Shown here: in pieces, positions 1-12,343 of the stretch
Numbering within the stretch: the stretch's first letter is position 1
Layout of the letters: every line of letters begins with the position of its first letter
Source: Rostratula benghalensis
Lineage: Eukaryota; Chordata; Aves; Charadriiformes; Rostratulidae
Assembly: GCA_013399305.1 (NCBI GenBank)
Contig: VXAI01000158.1
Coordinates: forward strand, 543,206-607,205
Length of the DNA: 64,000 nt
Direction: 5' to 3'
Program-made: the position numbers and the translations under genes
Notes under the pieces: generated by a model
Told to the model about the DNA's origin: nothing
Database searches by the model: none
What the model saw: only the letters and a program-made list of their open reading frames with translations

Positions 1-1556
1 TATGCTATCCTGTTAGTATACATTAGCACAACAATCCCTTCCCTTAGTACCCGAGTCTCCTCTGATTTGATGGATCTAGTCCACAGCCTTTGTTATCACA
101 AAATACTTAATCTCTTCATCCATCTAATCCAAAGCTGCCACTGGTCTGTGCTGTACAAAAACCAGCTTTCCCATCCAATCTGAGTGTTAACCACCTTCCT
201 CAAAGAGCCCCAGCAGACTGGTCTGCTGGGACAGGAGAAAGTTAGGGGGAGTCTATTTTAAACTGATTACATAGGTTCTCATTAAGAGATGTGAAGGTCA
301 GGTCTTCTCCAGCTGAAGGGAGGTGGGATGATGGTTCAGATGGAGGGTGCCTGTCTCTAAGTGTGCTTTAAATGATGCCTGTGGGTGACTAACATTTACA
401 GGACTGTAATCAGAATGTAGATCCATCAATAACTGTTTTCCTGACATACAATCTCTAACCTTTCATCATTTGACCATCCTGAAGCCTACGTCTCAGTAGC
501 AAGTCTGGTGGATTAAGCAAACTCATCCCTCCGGGGATGAGGGAACTGAAAGTACCTTTGATAAGAATTCAAGGTAGACAAAGCTTTCTGAATCAAACTG
601 CGTGTTCTTCCTCTGCCAGACAGGCAGAGGGAGAACTGATAAGAGGAAATACATTATTGAACTGAATTACTGAAGCGTGAAACTTCATTAATCAACAATA
701 AGTAACATGAAAAGACATTGTAGCTTTTTGGGCAAGTGAAAATGTTGGAGAGAAAATATGAGGGTTTAAGGATTTGGCTTATTTTTGTGGCATTGTGGGT
801 GCTTTTGCAATTCTTATACTTTTACTCACCCCACTGCTCCAATCTTCCTTTTTGGTTTCTGGGAAAGACTGCTCTACTGTGCCTGGAGAATGCCCCAGAG
901 AACGTGCTATTGCCTGACCAGCCAAGCCTTACAGGTACCAACACGTTTCTGCAACAACAAAAAGTGTCAAACTCATGTTCCCCCTGTTGGTCCTGGTCAG
1001 TGTGATAGGACTTTCACAGCCAAACCGGGATCGTTCTAATACTGCTAACATCATTGTCCTAATTGTGTTTCTACAGGAAGGAACTGGTAAATTAAAACCT
1101 TTGGGAAAATAATATTAAATTTGGATGGGTAAAATACATTTTCATTTTAAAGAGCAAGCAGTATTCATGGGTGTTACATGGTCTGAGGGATTTCAGATTT
1201 TGGTAGGAATGGAAACAAGAAGAACATACACAAAGTTTAAAGCCTTAACTCAAGATCTGAGACACCTAAGTTCCAGGTCATCCTTTACTATAGGTGTCTT
1301 GTATTGCCTAGAATAAGACTGTCCAGGCAGGATTTAGCTCAACCCAATCTCACCACCCCAAACCAGGTGGCTTGTTTAAGATGCCTCTCTGGGCTCCCTC
1401 TAATGTGAACAGGCACTTCCAAATGCAACTGATCTCATTCAGATAAGTTGCTTATTTCTCCAGCAACAGTGCCTGTCTTTCACTACTGACTCTAGAAGAA
1501 GTCTGGATGACCTGTTTAAACTAGATCTGAAACTTTTGAATTGTTTTTTTTAGCTG

Positions 1557-1695
1557 AAATAAATTCTGTTCTAATGTTAAGGTTATAAAATCCATTTAAA
1601 TACACATGACAGATTTTAATATATTCCGTTACAAGCCAATAAATGTAGCTTCTAATGTTAGGGTTATAAAATTCATTTAAGTGCATGTGACAGAC
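1557..1695. repeat. Imperfect two-copy tandem duplication, period 81
   Basis: The segment around ctaatgttaaggttataaaa (1571) recurs 81 bases later as ctaatgttagggttataaaa (1652), followed in both copies by ATTTAA and a CATGACAGA/CATGTGACAGA block. Scattered substitutions show that the duplication is not recent. Confidence 0.75.
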
Positions 1696-2384
1696 AAAAA
1701 TAGTTTAATGTTATCCTGTCAACTCCACGCTTTAAAGTGGTCACAAGTCAGTATCATAGAAAAAAAAGCATTATAATTATGGTTCTTTATTTACCTCATG
1801 GTTTTTGTGCCTGTGGTATTCATGCTGCCAGAATTTTTCTAAATAACTGTAATGGATAAAGATGGTCTAGGATTTTCCCTTCTGAATGAATACAGAGATT
1901 CTCTCCTAATGAGGGAATGGAGTCTACAAACAAATAAACAAATGTGTTTGCAACACAGCTTGAATAGAAACTACTCTTGGGGCGGGATTCTCCAAATGAC
2001 AGGCATCTCTATGTCCAGAGAAGCCAAAGTGTGCCATGGGGGCCTTTACCCCCATGTGCTGATGGGAGTTCAACAAGCCCTCCACAAGAACTCCCTTTTT
2101 TGTCCCCAAGCTCCGTGCTTAAGTGAGCAAAAGAAGCCATCATCCATGCTCTCAGCAGCAGGGAAGGTGGCATAGCACAGCTGAGGTCTACATGCCTCCA
2201 CCTGCTTCCATTCCAACACAGGAGGGAAACTTCCCACCAGGAACAGTCCCTAGCACACCGTTATCCTTTGAATCCAGACATTGCCTGAGAAAACGCTGAT
2301 TTGCACAGGCCAGGACTCCGCCACAAAATGTGTTAGTGATTTAAAGGCTATAGAGGAGAAGAAGAAAGCTTCATTGACATCCAG

Positions 2385-2525
2385 AGCTTAATTTGGGGGC
2401 ATTAAGGCACAGAAAGATTTAATCACTTGTCGAAAAGCAGACAGGAAGGCTGTGGCAAGGCAAGGAACTGAACCCAGCGCTCCCCAGGGCCCTGACCACA
2501 AGAGCGCCGTGTTGGGTTTATTTCT
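2385..2525 (+). repeat. MIR SINE, decayed
   Basis: The order aaggcacagaaagatttaat, cacttg, aactgaacccagcgctcc, accacaagagcgccgtg follows the MIR consensus (aggcacagagaggttaa, cttgcccaagg, ttcgaacccag, ccactacacca). Recognised by eye; the ends are approximate. Confidence 0.65.
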
Positions 2526-5500
2526 GAGGCTAGGTCCATCTCTGTTTTTTCATTGTGATTGAGTGCAGAAAGTATTCACAGTTGCTGTTGATGTTTTTAA
2601 GCTTGGTCTCTTACAATAATCCGAACCAGTGTCTTAAAAGTGAGACAATATTTTTTTTTCCCAATGTACAGCAGATTATTTAAGCAGCAGAGGAATTTGT
2701 GTTGTACCTACCTAGAGATGCTGAAGGCTGCAGTGATGCATAGATTTTCTGAGGCCTTTTTTCTTCTTACTAGTTTTTCACTGTAGAGTAGCCCTTGGAA
2801 GTGAATCAGAGGGATAATTTAACATTAGCAGAGCACTCTTTGAGCATGGAGGAAATAGCTGAAAGTTTCTCTGTGCAAATACAGGGAATATCCACAAAAT
2901 ATTTAACTTACCCCCCCATCCCACTTTTGTTTCCTGTTGAGTGCCAAGAGCAATGAGCAGATCACCTGGCTGCAGGTTAATAACACTTGTGGGAATTCCT
3001 TTTTGCAACTTTGATGGTCTCTTCTATCCTTGCAAAGGGCATTTCTTGTCACTGCAAAGAGGGGGTGAAGCGCCAGCGATTTAACCCTAAAGCACCTTCC
3101 AAAGCACTATGAAAATCCTTCCATGCACACTATGAAAGCAATGAGTAGCTGCAGCTCAGCTAACTTGGAAAACTCAAGCAATTAAAATGCTACTGCCTAA
3201 TATCTAATAATATCAAGAAAATAGTACAGAAGTTTCTCTTTTTTTGCCTCACCATCTTACTCCATGCTGTATTTACAGCCAGCTTGAAGACTGGCAGTTT
3301 CATATAGCCAGGATTAAACACTACTTCGCTTAAAGGGTCAAAAGGCCACAGAGAGAAAGTCACAACAGAAAAGCTGTACCTTCTCTCAATCATATAATCT
3401 GAAGGCTGAAAAAGAGACCTGAATATGATTTTGCAAAAGACCTCAAAAGTGACAGAGGGTCTTGACATGGAGCTTCTTCTGCTGTCCCTGCTGCTCAAGA
3501 CCTTTATTGAGCCAAGCAAGATCTTTCACTTGAAGTTAGGATCCAGGGAAGTTGCCTTGGCAGTGGGTGATTGCATTTGTAGTTGCCGGGGAGGCAGCTA
3601 TGCTGAATGCTGTCCTTAATGAGGTCAACTTGAAGTACTGTTGGTGCCACCACAGTTTATTGTAGAACAGAGGTTTTGTCTTCCCCATTCTACCTAATAA
3701 GAGATTTGTTATCATCAAGTCTCTGAGGCGCCTTTGTTTCCCAATCTTTCTGTCTTCTTTCTCCATTAAACATTGTGTTCCAGATTGAACATGGAAACCT
3801 GTTCTTTTCTATCCAAGAGCAGCACCTCCATGGATTTCCACTCATATTTCCCACTATTTTTTTACAGGATTCAGTCTCTCAGCTATTTTTCTCTTCTGAG
3901 GCTGTGTAAATAATAAGTTGTAATCCTGGCATTTCTGAATTCCCAGAGTGGGTCCATTTAGAAACCAGTAAGAGTAAAATTAGCCAAATCCTGATATGAA
4001 AGAAAATTGGCCTCCTTCATAAAACTATTGTTGTTGTATCACAATGGTGCTGAGAGGCACAAACCAATAATGGCACTGCATTGTTAGCAGACACTGAGCA
4101 GCAATAGCAGGAGATCAGTCAGACCTTGACAAATGTAGGGTCTCAGTGGATAAATCATAGGCAGAGAGAGGAAGGAAGACACTTGATGAGTCTCACACAG
4201 TAGGCTACAGTTCATCTGTAGTACTCTGTGATCGCATCCCTGAAACATATTCCCCTCTCTGTCTGCCCTGGATACACAGTTGTGGTATCACACCTCTGGT
4301 CTGCTGTATTCCTGCCTTTGGGGAGAAACTGGAAGAGGGAATAGAGGTGGGTGCACCTTGGTGCTTCAGTCCTGCAGACAGTGTTTGTAAAACCAAACAG
4401 TGCCCAGAAACTCCATGGTGTCCACATGGTGGGTAAAGAACATCAGTATACATTTCAGCTCTGTTCCCAAAGGTAGTAAAGATTCCTTAATCTCTTGTCT
4501 TCCACTCTGGTAACCTTTCCTCTGACTACCTTTAAATAAATCTTAGAACCTCCCTTTCCCTCCTCCAGTGAAACACGCAACACCAACGCAATCAATGGAA
4601 TCTACCAGAGTCAGAACTGGGTGAGTTTTACTGTCCTCATGCCTATGTTCAAAAGAACCCTCTAACATTTGCCATTCCATATGACCCTGTATTCCAGGCA
4701 TCCCCAGTTATGGCCATCACTGCCACAGTCTGGTTCATCCTGTCCCAGTTCTGCCAGATCCCAGTCCTGCTGCCAAAATCAAGGACAAATGGGAAAGACC
4801 AGTGTCACTTGTACTGTTGGAGTGATGCTAACTCTCAGCACGGTTCTGGATTTCCCAGCAAAGTGGAGAGAATTGAGATTTGTCATTCAGAAGAGGAAGG
4901 AGTGAGTCCAAATCAACACTAGGCTATATGAAAAAGAGACAAAGAAGGAGCAGAACTGGGAGTAGTCTTGATGCTGGGGAAACTCCCGAAGAACTGGCCT
5001 TGCACAGGAATTGCACAGGAATACTTTTGAGGTGCTGGAGTTCTAAGTGGTCCGTTCTACAAATTGTATAAGTTTTTCCCATGGTCTAAATGACACAGAG
5101 GAACCATGACTAAATGGAGTGCAGGACCCAAATGCAAAGGAAAATTCCCTGAATCTCACTACCAAAACCTACTGTTGAAATATGGTTGAAAAATTGCTTA
5201 AACTACAAGTAATGAAGTTTCCCTTCATGATTATTTGTGCAATATCCAGCACACCAGGACATGATTTTGTCTTTGAAAACTGGAAAATGAGAGGGTTAGT
5301 GCTGTTCATACTACTATCCAACTAAAGTCTGGGAACACTGTCACCCTATTGAAAATGAGCAGGTTTGCATTGTCAAATGCCACACCACAGGCCATACATT
5401 TTATTCTTTTATTTTCCTGACATAATAGTAGCTTTCTCTTTATTATAGCACCTTTGGTGCCATTTCCTTTCCATTCATACTGTATTAGCATCCATCTCCT

Positions 5501-5883
5501 CACATCTTTGTAAAAAATAGCTATAATATACTTCATATATGCATGTTGAATTAACCTTTTCCTATCTCATTACCATCTTTCCCTTCCCACCTCATGCTAT
5601 CTTTCTGCTTTGTCTTGTTTTCATACGGCCTCTCAAATCAGTGCCTTTCATTTTGTATTTGGGAACTGTGAAAAACAACTTAAAAAAAAAAAAAAAATTG
5701 TCCCTAAGAGGGTAGCCTTTTGCCCAGTTGAAAAGGGCTGGCTTGTCATGTCAGGGACACAATGCATCTTTACTCCACGTGTGACTTTCCTCACAACTAC
5801 ACACCTTGCCATCTTCTTTTTTACCAATGCTTAATGAGTATCAATGGTTATCAGTATCAATTGTTACCAGTATCTAATGGTTA

Positions 5884-6013
5884 TCATAGAATCATAGAAT
5901 CATTCAGGTTGGAAGAGACCCTTGGGATTATCAATTCCAACCACCAGCCCTACCCTACAAATTCCTCCCCTACACCATATCCCCCAGCACCACATCTAAA
6001 CGACTCTCTAAAT
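5884..6013 (-). mobile_element. CR1 LINE 3' fragment
   Basis: Begins with the inverted CR1 tail (catagaatcatagaatcat), then ggttggaagagaccc and the cacatctaaacgactc block. 5'-truncated. Confidence 0.85.
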
Positions 6014-6880
6014 GATGACATTGTTTAATAAATGTGAGCTTCTGGCTTTAGGTCCGTGATATACTTCCTAGTGCTAGTGTGGAAGTTGTACAAGTTTTTG
6101 GTTCCTCATCTCGATCACTGCTCATTCATTTAGTGTTAAACGGCTATTTATTCATGCCTCAGACTGCAGGTAGCACTGAATAACTCTTAAAAGTGAAGAA
6201 CAAAAGTGATGTTAAAAGTCCTAAAATCATCCTTTAGTCCTGTGCATACAAGATGGTCTTGGGTTTGGAGTCCTGGCTTCAAACACTCACTGGAATAACG
6301 ACAGCAACTCAGATCCTCCTGCTGAGTCTCTAGCTGCCGTGGCAGAGAGCTGAACTCGCTCATCGTGGGTTAACCAACAGCCAAGTATTGTATGTAAAAA
6401 GGGGTTTAGTGAAAGAGTAAAATTTATTGATCCAAATTGGATTCTTCAAGAGGGCAGTTACCTTCAGTTACTGTAGAGGGAATCTGGGGATGTTACTGTC
6501 CCTAGACCAAATTCAGACTTTGTAAATAACCCCTCAGGCAGCAGCGTGCAAGTTAGTGCAGAAACCCAGAAGAAAACAATTTACAAATTACTATGGTTGA
6601 GATTGCAAATACTGGCTTAAACAAGATTTGGTTGTTGAAAACATATGACTTCATGAGCAGACTCTGAGACTTTGACTTAAACGCCGAGTCTGGTTTTCAT
6701 AAATGGGGGTGAAAGCTGGAAGCTCAGCTAGGGGTCTCAGCTCCAAGATGAGCTTCCAAAAGTAAGACTGCAGAAATAACCAGTAAATGGATGAAAGTTG
6801 TAGGAGCTCCTGGAGAATGTGAGGAAGTGCTCTCCTCCAAGGAGTTTGAAAAAGGTGGCATTTGTTAATAAAAAAGCTTG

Positions 6881-7483
6881 AATCACAGAATCACAGACTA
6901 TCAGGGATTGGTAGGGACCTTGAAAGATCATCCAGACCAAGCCCCCTGCCAGAGCAGGAACACCTAGATCAGGCCACACAGGAACGCGTCCACATGGGTC
7001 TTGAACGTCTCCAGAGAAGGAGACTCCACAACCTCTCTGGGCAGACTGTTCCAGTGTTCCCTCACCCTCACTGTGAAGTTTTTTCTCATATTTAAGTGGA
7101 ACCTCCTGTGTTCCAACTTGTACCCATTGCCCCTTGTCCTATCATAGGCCGTCACTGAGAAGAGCCTGGCTCCATCCTCCTGACACTCACCCTTTCCATA
7201 TTTATAAACATTCATGAGGTCACCCCTCAGCCTCCTCTTCTCCAAGCTCAAGAGACCCAGCTCCCTCAGCCTTTCCTCCTACGGGAGATGCTCCACTCCC
7301 TTCATCATCTTTGTGGTTCTATGCTGGACTCTCTCAAGCAGTTCCCTGTCCCTCTGGAACTGAGGGGCCCAGAACTGGACACAATATTCCAGATGGGGTC
7401 CCACCAGGGCAGAGTAGAGGGGGAAGAGAACCTCTCTGTACCTACTGACCACAGCCCTTCTAATACACCCCAGGATGCATCAT
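6881..7483 (-). mobile_element. CR1 LINE, 5'-truncated, about 600 bp
   Basis: Inverted tail aatcacagaatcacagac at the left. The minus strand still reads the C-terminal end of the CR1 endonuclease/reverse-transcriptase protein ([20 protein letters not shown]). Same subfamily as the copies at 21711, 24907, 27710 and 34880. Confidence 0.92.
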
Positions 7484-9550
7484 GAGTGTGCATCATGGCA
7501 GACCTGTTTTGAAGCAAGGAGAAGGCACCCCAAAGTGCCTTCCAAATAGACTGCAGCACTCTGCTCAGCTCGAAACCCCCAAGTCCTCACAGAAGAGAGG
7601 ATCTGGAGAGAGCAGTGAGAGATAAACAGGAATAGCAAAGTCATGCTTCTTTTCTAAATGATACATTTCTAAATGACATTTTGACAGAAGCGAATTCTGT
7701 GCAGATATGAACATAGTTTCACAGCCCTCTCCAGATATCCGGAGACATCAACAACATTGAGATATGGCACCAAACCAAATCCAATATTCTGGGCCCAAAC
7801 AGTTCCAAACCTGAGACATTTTATCTGCAAAATGAACCACCACATGCTGGGAAAGTGATAATTCAGAACAATGCCCTTGCTTCTACAAATTCAGATGTTT
7901 TTTTTAAAATTTTTTTTCCCCTATGGAAAAGAAAAATGAAGTTGTAAGACATTCTAAGTTGTTAGCATCAAGTAAGCAGTCAACCTTTAACCCGGTTTAC
8001 ATCAACAGTAGGACCTTCATTTATATATATATGTGTATATTTACATCAAATAGTTACATATGGTTTCACGGTGAGTTCATTCATTGTTCAAAGTTTCACA
8101 TAACCTTTCAGAAATGAGTAGGTAGCAACCTTATTATTCCATCCATCTAATTTAAAACCTGCTTTCTTGAAGGGAAATTTCACAAAATTATTCTAACACA
8201 TGACCCCCCCCAAATTTGGTCTGTGGAGATGTATAAACTTTGTGCTTTGACTGTAGACAAATAATCCACATTGATCTGATGCGCAGGCAGATGATGCTGG
8301 GTACAACTTGCTATTGTTAAATGACACATGAATAATGCACTGGATTTGGGATCACCCAGCTCTTCTGGTTTTAATCATTTATTTTCTTTTTCTTATATTT
8401 CGTAACTCAACGGTTGATGTAATCCTACCCCATGTGATTGCTAAGTTCAGGGTTTCACAATAAATGAAATGCCATCTAAACCAGCATGAAATATCCACAT
8501 AGTGTAATCTAAGGTGCCCACAAAAATTGGAAGAGGACTGGGCTCCTGATGTAGATAATGGGGCCTCCAGGGAGTAATTAAATTCTCAGCAAAATGTTTT
8601 AATCCTGCCTTTGGTTTCTCTTTGCTTGCCTGAAAAAATTGAATCTTATTTCAGTAGTGAGAGGGTGGACCATGCCACAAGTGGTAAACCAGGAGATCTG
8701 GCTTAGATGGGCTGACATCAGGCTCTCTCTGCTGAGCCCTCAGTCATGTTTTTTGCCAAGAAAGGCCAAAAAGAAGCATCAAGGTGAGCTGACTGCATAG
8801 CACAGGCCAGGAAACTTTCCCAAGAGTTTTCTTTGTCGAACTTCTGCACCACGGAACCAACCAGTGTGTCTTTGTTTTTGAAACCGGTGACCTTCCTGCC
8901 TCCTGGGAATGGTCCTGTGCCCATTTTAGCTGATCTGTGCCTGAGAATGTCTTAGGACCATGCTAGCTGGCCCAGCCCAAAACCAGAGCTGCTAACTAAC
9001 TGTTCTGTGAATTCAGAATTTATCAAGGTGCAGAGTTGAATTCCAGCATCTTTGTGGTGATCTGACATTGTTTCATTTATCAATATTATAATTTTGTGTG
9101 CACTGTACTGAATTAATTCTCAGAATGCAGCAATCTTCTACTTTGTGGCTCGGGATTTGCTGTATCTTTTGCAGACTCTCGTGGGCATTCCTGCCCAAAT
9201 TGGGATCAAGCAGTAACCACTCTTTATTGCACAGACTTTATTTTGATTGAGCTATTTAAGTCTCTCATTACCAGGCATGCTTTGAGACATCCTATCCATC
9301 CCTTTTTAGCCTTTTCTGATAGAAGAACTTCCACATACAATTAATATTGGTTATATACCACCTTCCTAGACTAAACAGATACTCACCCAAGGCTTGAGAG
9401 GCATTGCAGCACCCAACCACATTCAGCTCACTGGCTGCTGCCAAGGAACATTCAGTGAAGGACTCCTGCACTGAACAGCACAGTAGGTGCTTGATCTCTT
9501 CAATTAGGTGGTATCATTATTTAAAAACCCATATGAGACTTTGAATGAGA
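7484..9550. other. Intergenic, no gene seen
   Basis: AT-rich DNA with a short TA-rich microsatellite near 8024-8040. No open frame longer than about 70 codons and no recognised repeat. Confidence 0.5.
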
Positions 9551-9551
9551 C

Positions 9552-9753
9552 CACAGACGGGCACTGGAACAAGTTGTCCACAGAGGAGCTCCGACCATTT
9601 TGGAGTGTCCATGCTTGGAGATACACAAAACCCAACTGGATACAGCCTTGAGCAATCTACCGTAGCTGACCCTGTTCTGAGCAGAGGGCTTGGACTAGAT
9701 GGTCTTCAAAGGTGACTTTCAGCCTCTGAGTCTGTGATTTGGTGATTCTGTGT
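9552..9753 (+). mobile_element. Old CR1 3' fragment
   Basis: Diverged + strand CR1 end: ggcactggaacaagttgtcc, then gcttggactagatggtcttc and a ctctgagtctgtgatttggt tail. Confidence 0.75.
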
Positions 9754-9759
9754 GTGCCC

Positions 9760-11660
9760 TTTTTGTTGGATCAGGGTTTGGAACATCTATCTCCCTTCCC
9801 CCAGATAAGAGTCAAAGTCCCTCTTGCTCATTTTTGCTTTACCCATAACTCATGCCTTCCTCACTGTCCAATTTAAACAGGAACCTTGTAACCTTCTTAT
9901 CTTATCTGCTCAGATTTTTCAGGCCAGAAATTTCTGTCATTAAATTAGAATTGTATAAGCTTTGGAAAAGAGCTGGTGGACTGTTCCATCTCCTATGCCA
10001 TGAATACAAGCAGACTGTGTTGTGCTTCTACTGACTTTGGAGCAACGTGGGATGGCTTGGGGGAGGTTTTCAGAAACACTTGAACTGACTACACACAAGC
10101 CCTGGTCAAGAGGCAGCTTAGTGCAGGGAGGGAGGTGGTTTCTGAGGATAAGAATCATTGGGTTGCAGCACCTCTTGAAATCTCTGTTCTGAGAATACTA
10201 TGAGCTACGTGTGTCTGTTCTCTGACATTCCCTCTCTGCTATTCTCTGCTCCATCTTGCTCACATCCAGCTCCTGGCAGCAGGATATGGGAACCAGAACA
10301 TTGCTGTGGGGCTGATGAATACACCTAACTCTTAGCAGTGCGCAGTCTCCTTTAAAAATAAGGTTTGTGTCTGTGACAGCAGAATTAGGGCTGAATTTGG
10401 TACCCGAGTTCTCTATTCAGTGCTGGAGGCAGATTAAGTAAGAAAAAAAACTTGTGACACCCAGCATGCTGACAGTGGGGAATCCTGGTGTGGGGGCACG
10501 GTCCCAGATACACCCAGTAACTACACCCTGAGCAGCACCTCTGTGAGACTGGTCCCCTTTGAGCTGGTGGCCAGTACTGAACCACCATTACTCCCGCCTA
10601 TTTCTTTATGCCATAGCTGTTCACTGTAAACTATAGTAACAACTTTTGGAGCAAGAGCACCCTTCTGGCAGTGTAGGAAGTTGGATACCATGTGTTTTCT
10701 CTCCCTCCAGTCTTGTGACTTAGGTGTGGAGTGATCCAGCTTCAAGTGGAGAGGAAAGGACCTTTCTGTTGTGTCATGCTCCTCACCCCAAGGCATCTGT
10801 AAACTGCAGAATAAAACATTCTTACAGGGGGAAAAAAAAACATGTGGAGAGAACCGATTTCTCCATCTCAGGGAGGAGGGTGAAGATTTTTTGGATGAAG
10901 GTGCCCTGAGAAGGCCCTGTGCTGTGTGGGATGTGTTGCAGGTGCTTGGGTGCTGAATTAAGCTCCTCCAAGTTCTCAGTGCAGGGATCCCTGGCGCGTA
11001 AATCCCAGGCAACTTCATCAGGTGCCAAGCGCAGACAGAGAGACATGCGGCAAAGCTGAGGTGGCAGCATATCTCTGGGTGGGCAGTTTTGCTTTCTGGT
11101 GACACTCAAAGCTTTTAAAGTCTCTCAGATTCCTAAGGATTGTATAATTTAGGCTGGTACTGCTATACTTAAGAGCCTAAATTCCACTTAGGTTGCGAAT
11201 GAGATGCCTACGTCCTCTTGGGGATCTTAAAATTCCCTGTGTCTGAACAAGAGTGAAATAGGCCAAGCAGAGAATGATGCTAATGCAGCTTAACATATCC
11301 AGGTACTGGAATTAAATAATTTAGAACAGATCAGCTTTACAACAGGATGGTTGGGTGCTGCCCAGGGTAAAAGTCAAGTTACCAGCATTGAAACTACGCA
11401 CCTGTACAAAATTGAGACCTGTGCCTGTAAATTGATAGATGAGCCTGTATCACATATTTGGAGCCTGCAGCAAAATTCAGCATTTCTTATAAAGACTGAG
11501 GGAGCTTTATGATGATTTTAGGCTCGGATATTACAAGGAAAAGGTAAACTTGGGTGGGAAGTATTGCCAAGTAGCACCATGAGAATGTCACTGGGGTGAA
11601 AGCAGAGCTCGGCTCTGCTGTGGTGCTCTCCACACCGGACTGAGCATCCTCCGGCTCTGC
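9760..11660. other. Intergenic, no gene seen
   Basis: The longest frame is a 194-codon one on the minus strand at 10521-11105 with no recognisable motif. I do not call it a gene. No repeat recognised. Confidence 0.45.
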
Positions 11661-11662
11661 CC

Positions 11663-11714
11663 TGGAGAAGCTCTGAACTTTAGGGTCCCTTCCAACCCAA
11701 ACCATTCTATGATT
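11663..11714 (+). mobile_element. CR1 tail fragment
   Basis: actttagggtcccttccaac followed by ccattctatgattga is the last ~50 bases of a CR1 on the + strand. Confidence 0.7.
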
Positions 11715-11979
11715 GAAAGCCCTGCCTTCAGCGGTGTGACTTTGACCCTTCTGAACCCCGGCAGCAAAGAGCTTTCCTCTAACACTTCAACAGAGAGATC
11801 ACTCTACCCCAACCTCTTCTTTCCCACATACAGCCATAAAGCTGGAAAACAGAACTCCCAACCTTCCTTCCCCTGCCTGATCCCACAGCCTGGATTTAAT
11901 TCCTGAGGCTGCCGATGGCTGAACGACAATTGTTTTGGCTCAGCCATGGCACTGGAAGTTGCTTGAGGAGCCAAGGAGC

Positions 11980-12270
11980 AGAGCGGGGTGAGAGGAGGGG
12001 GTGGGAGGAGAGATGCTCTGCCAGCCAGGCAGGCGGGATCGCTCCAGCGCTGGCTCTGCCTGGCTTTCACTCTGCCTCCCCAGGGAGGGAGCCTTCCTCT
12101 CACTCCAGGCTTCTCCCCTCACACAGAGGGAGGGAGAGAGGAGAAAGCAGAAGGGTCCCTTCACTCTGACAGCACCCAACTGCCCGGCTCACGCCTGCAG
12201 GAGCTGAGCCATGAGGAAGAGTCTCTTTGCCCCTGCTTCGCCTTCGATTTAAACCCTTCCAGAAGGGGCG
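11980..12270 (+). promoter_or_regulatory. Likely 5' UTR / proximal promoter of the opsin
   Basis: A GC- and purine-rich stretch directly upstream of the opsin ATG, richer in GC than the flanking AT-rich DNA. No TATA box or initiator could be fixed by eye. The overlapping open frames here show no recognisable product. Inferred from position only. Confidence 0.35.
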
Positions 12271-12343
12271 ATGGAGGAGCAATACATTTCCAAACTCCAC
12301 CCGGTAGTGGATTATGGAGCTGGGGTTTTTCTTCTGATCATAG
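12271..12343 (+). CDS. OPN5L2: Opsin coding exon 1
   Basis: Encodes the N-terminus and the start of helix 1 (MEEQY...FLLII), ending in phase 1 before gtgagt. The extracellular N-terminus is short, about 12-15 residues, and has no N-X-S/T glycosylation site, unlike many opsins. It depends on one ATG and one splice donor, so a further upstream start in another first exon cannot be excluded. Confidence 0.7.

Larger units (their letters stand above)
1..5880. other. Gene-free flank upstream of the opsin (part 1)
   Basis: No gene recognised. All open frames are below 110 codons and look like chance. It holds an 81-bp tandem duplication near 1557-1695 and a MIR fossil near 2385-2525; the rest looks like ordinary AT-rich intergenic DNA. 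Confidence 0.6.

Noticed and set aside
736..1005. 89-codon frame with a hydrophobic N-terminal half that resembles a signal anchor
   Set aside because: Overlapping frames of similar length, no similarity I recognise, and no neighbouring exon.
10521..11105. 194-codon open frame on the minus strand
   Set aside because: No motif or family resemblance, low-complexity Ser/His/Leu composition, and several competing frames on both strands. It could be a lineage-specific transcript, but nothing in the sequence supports that.
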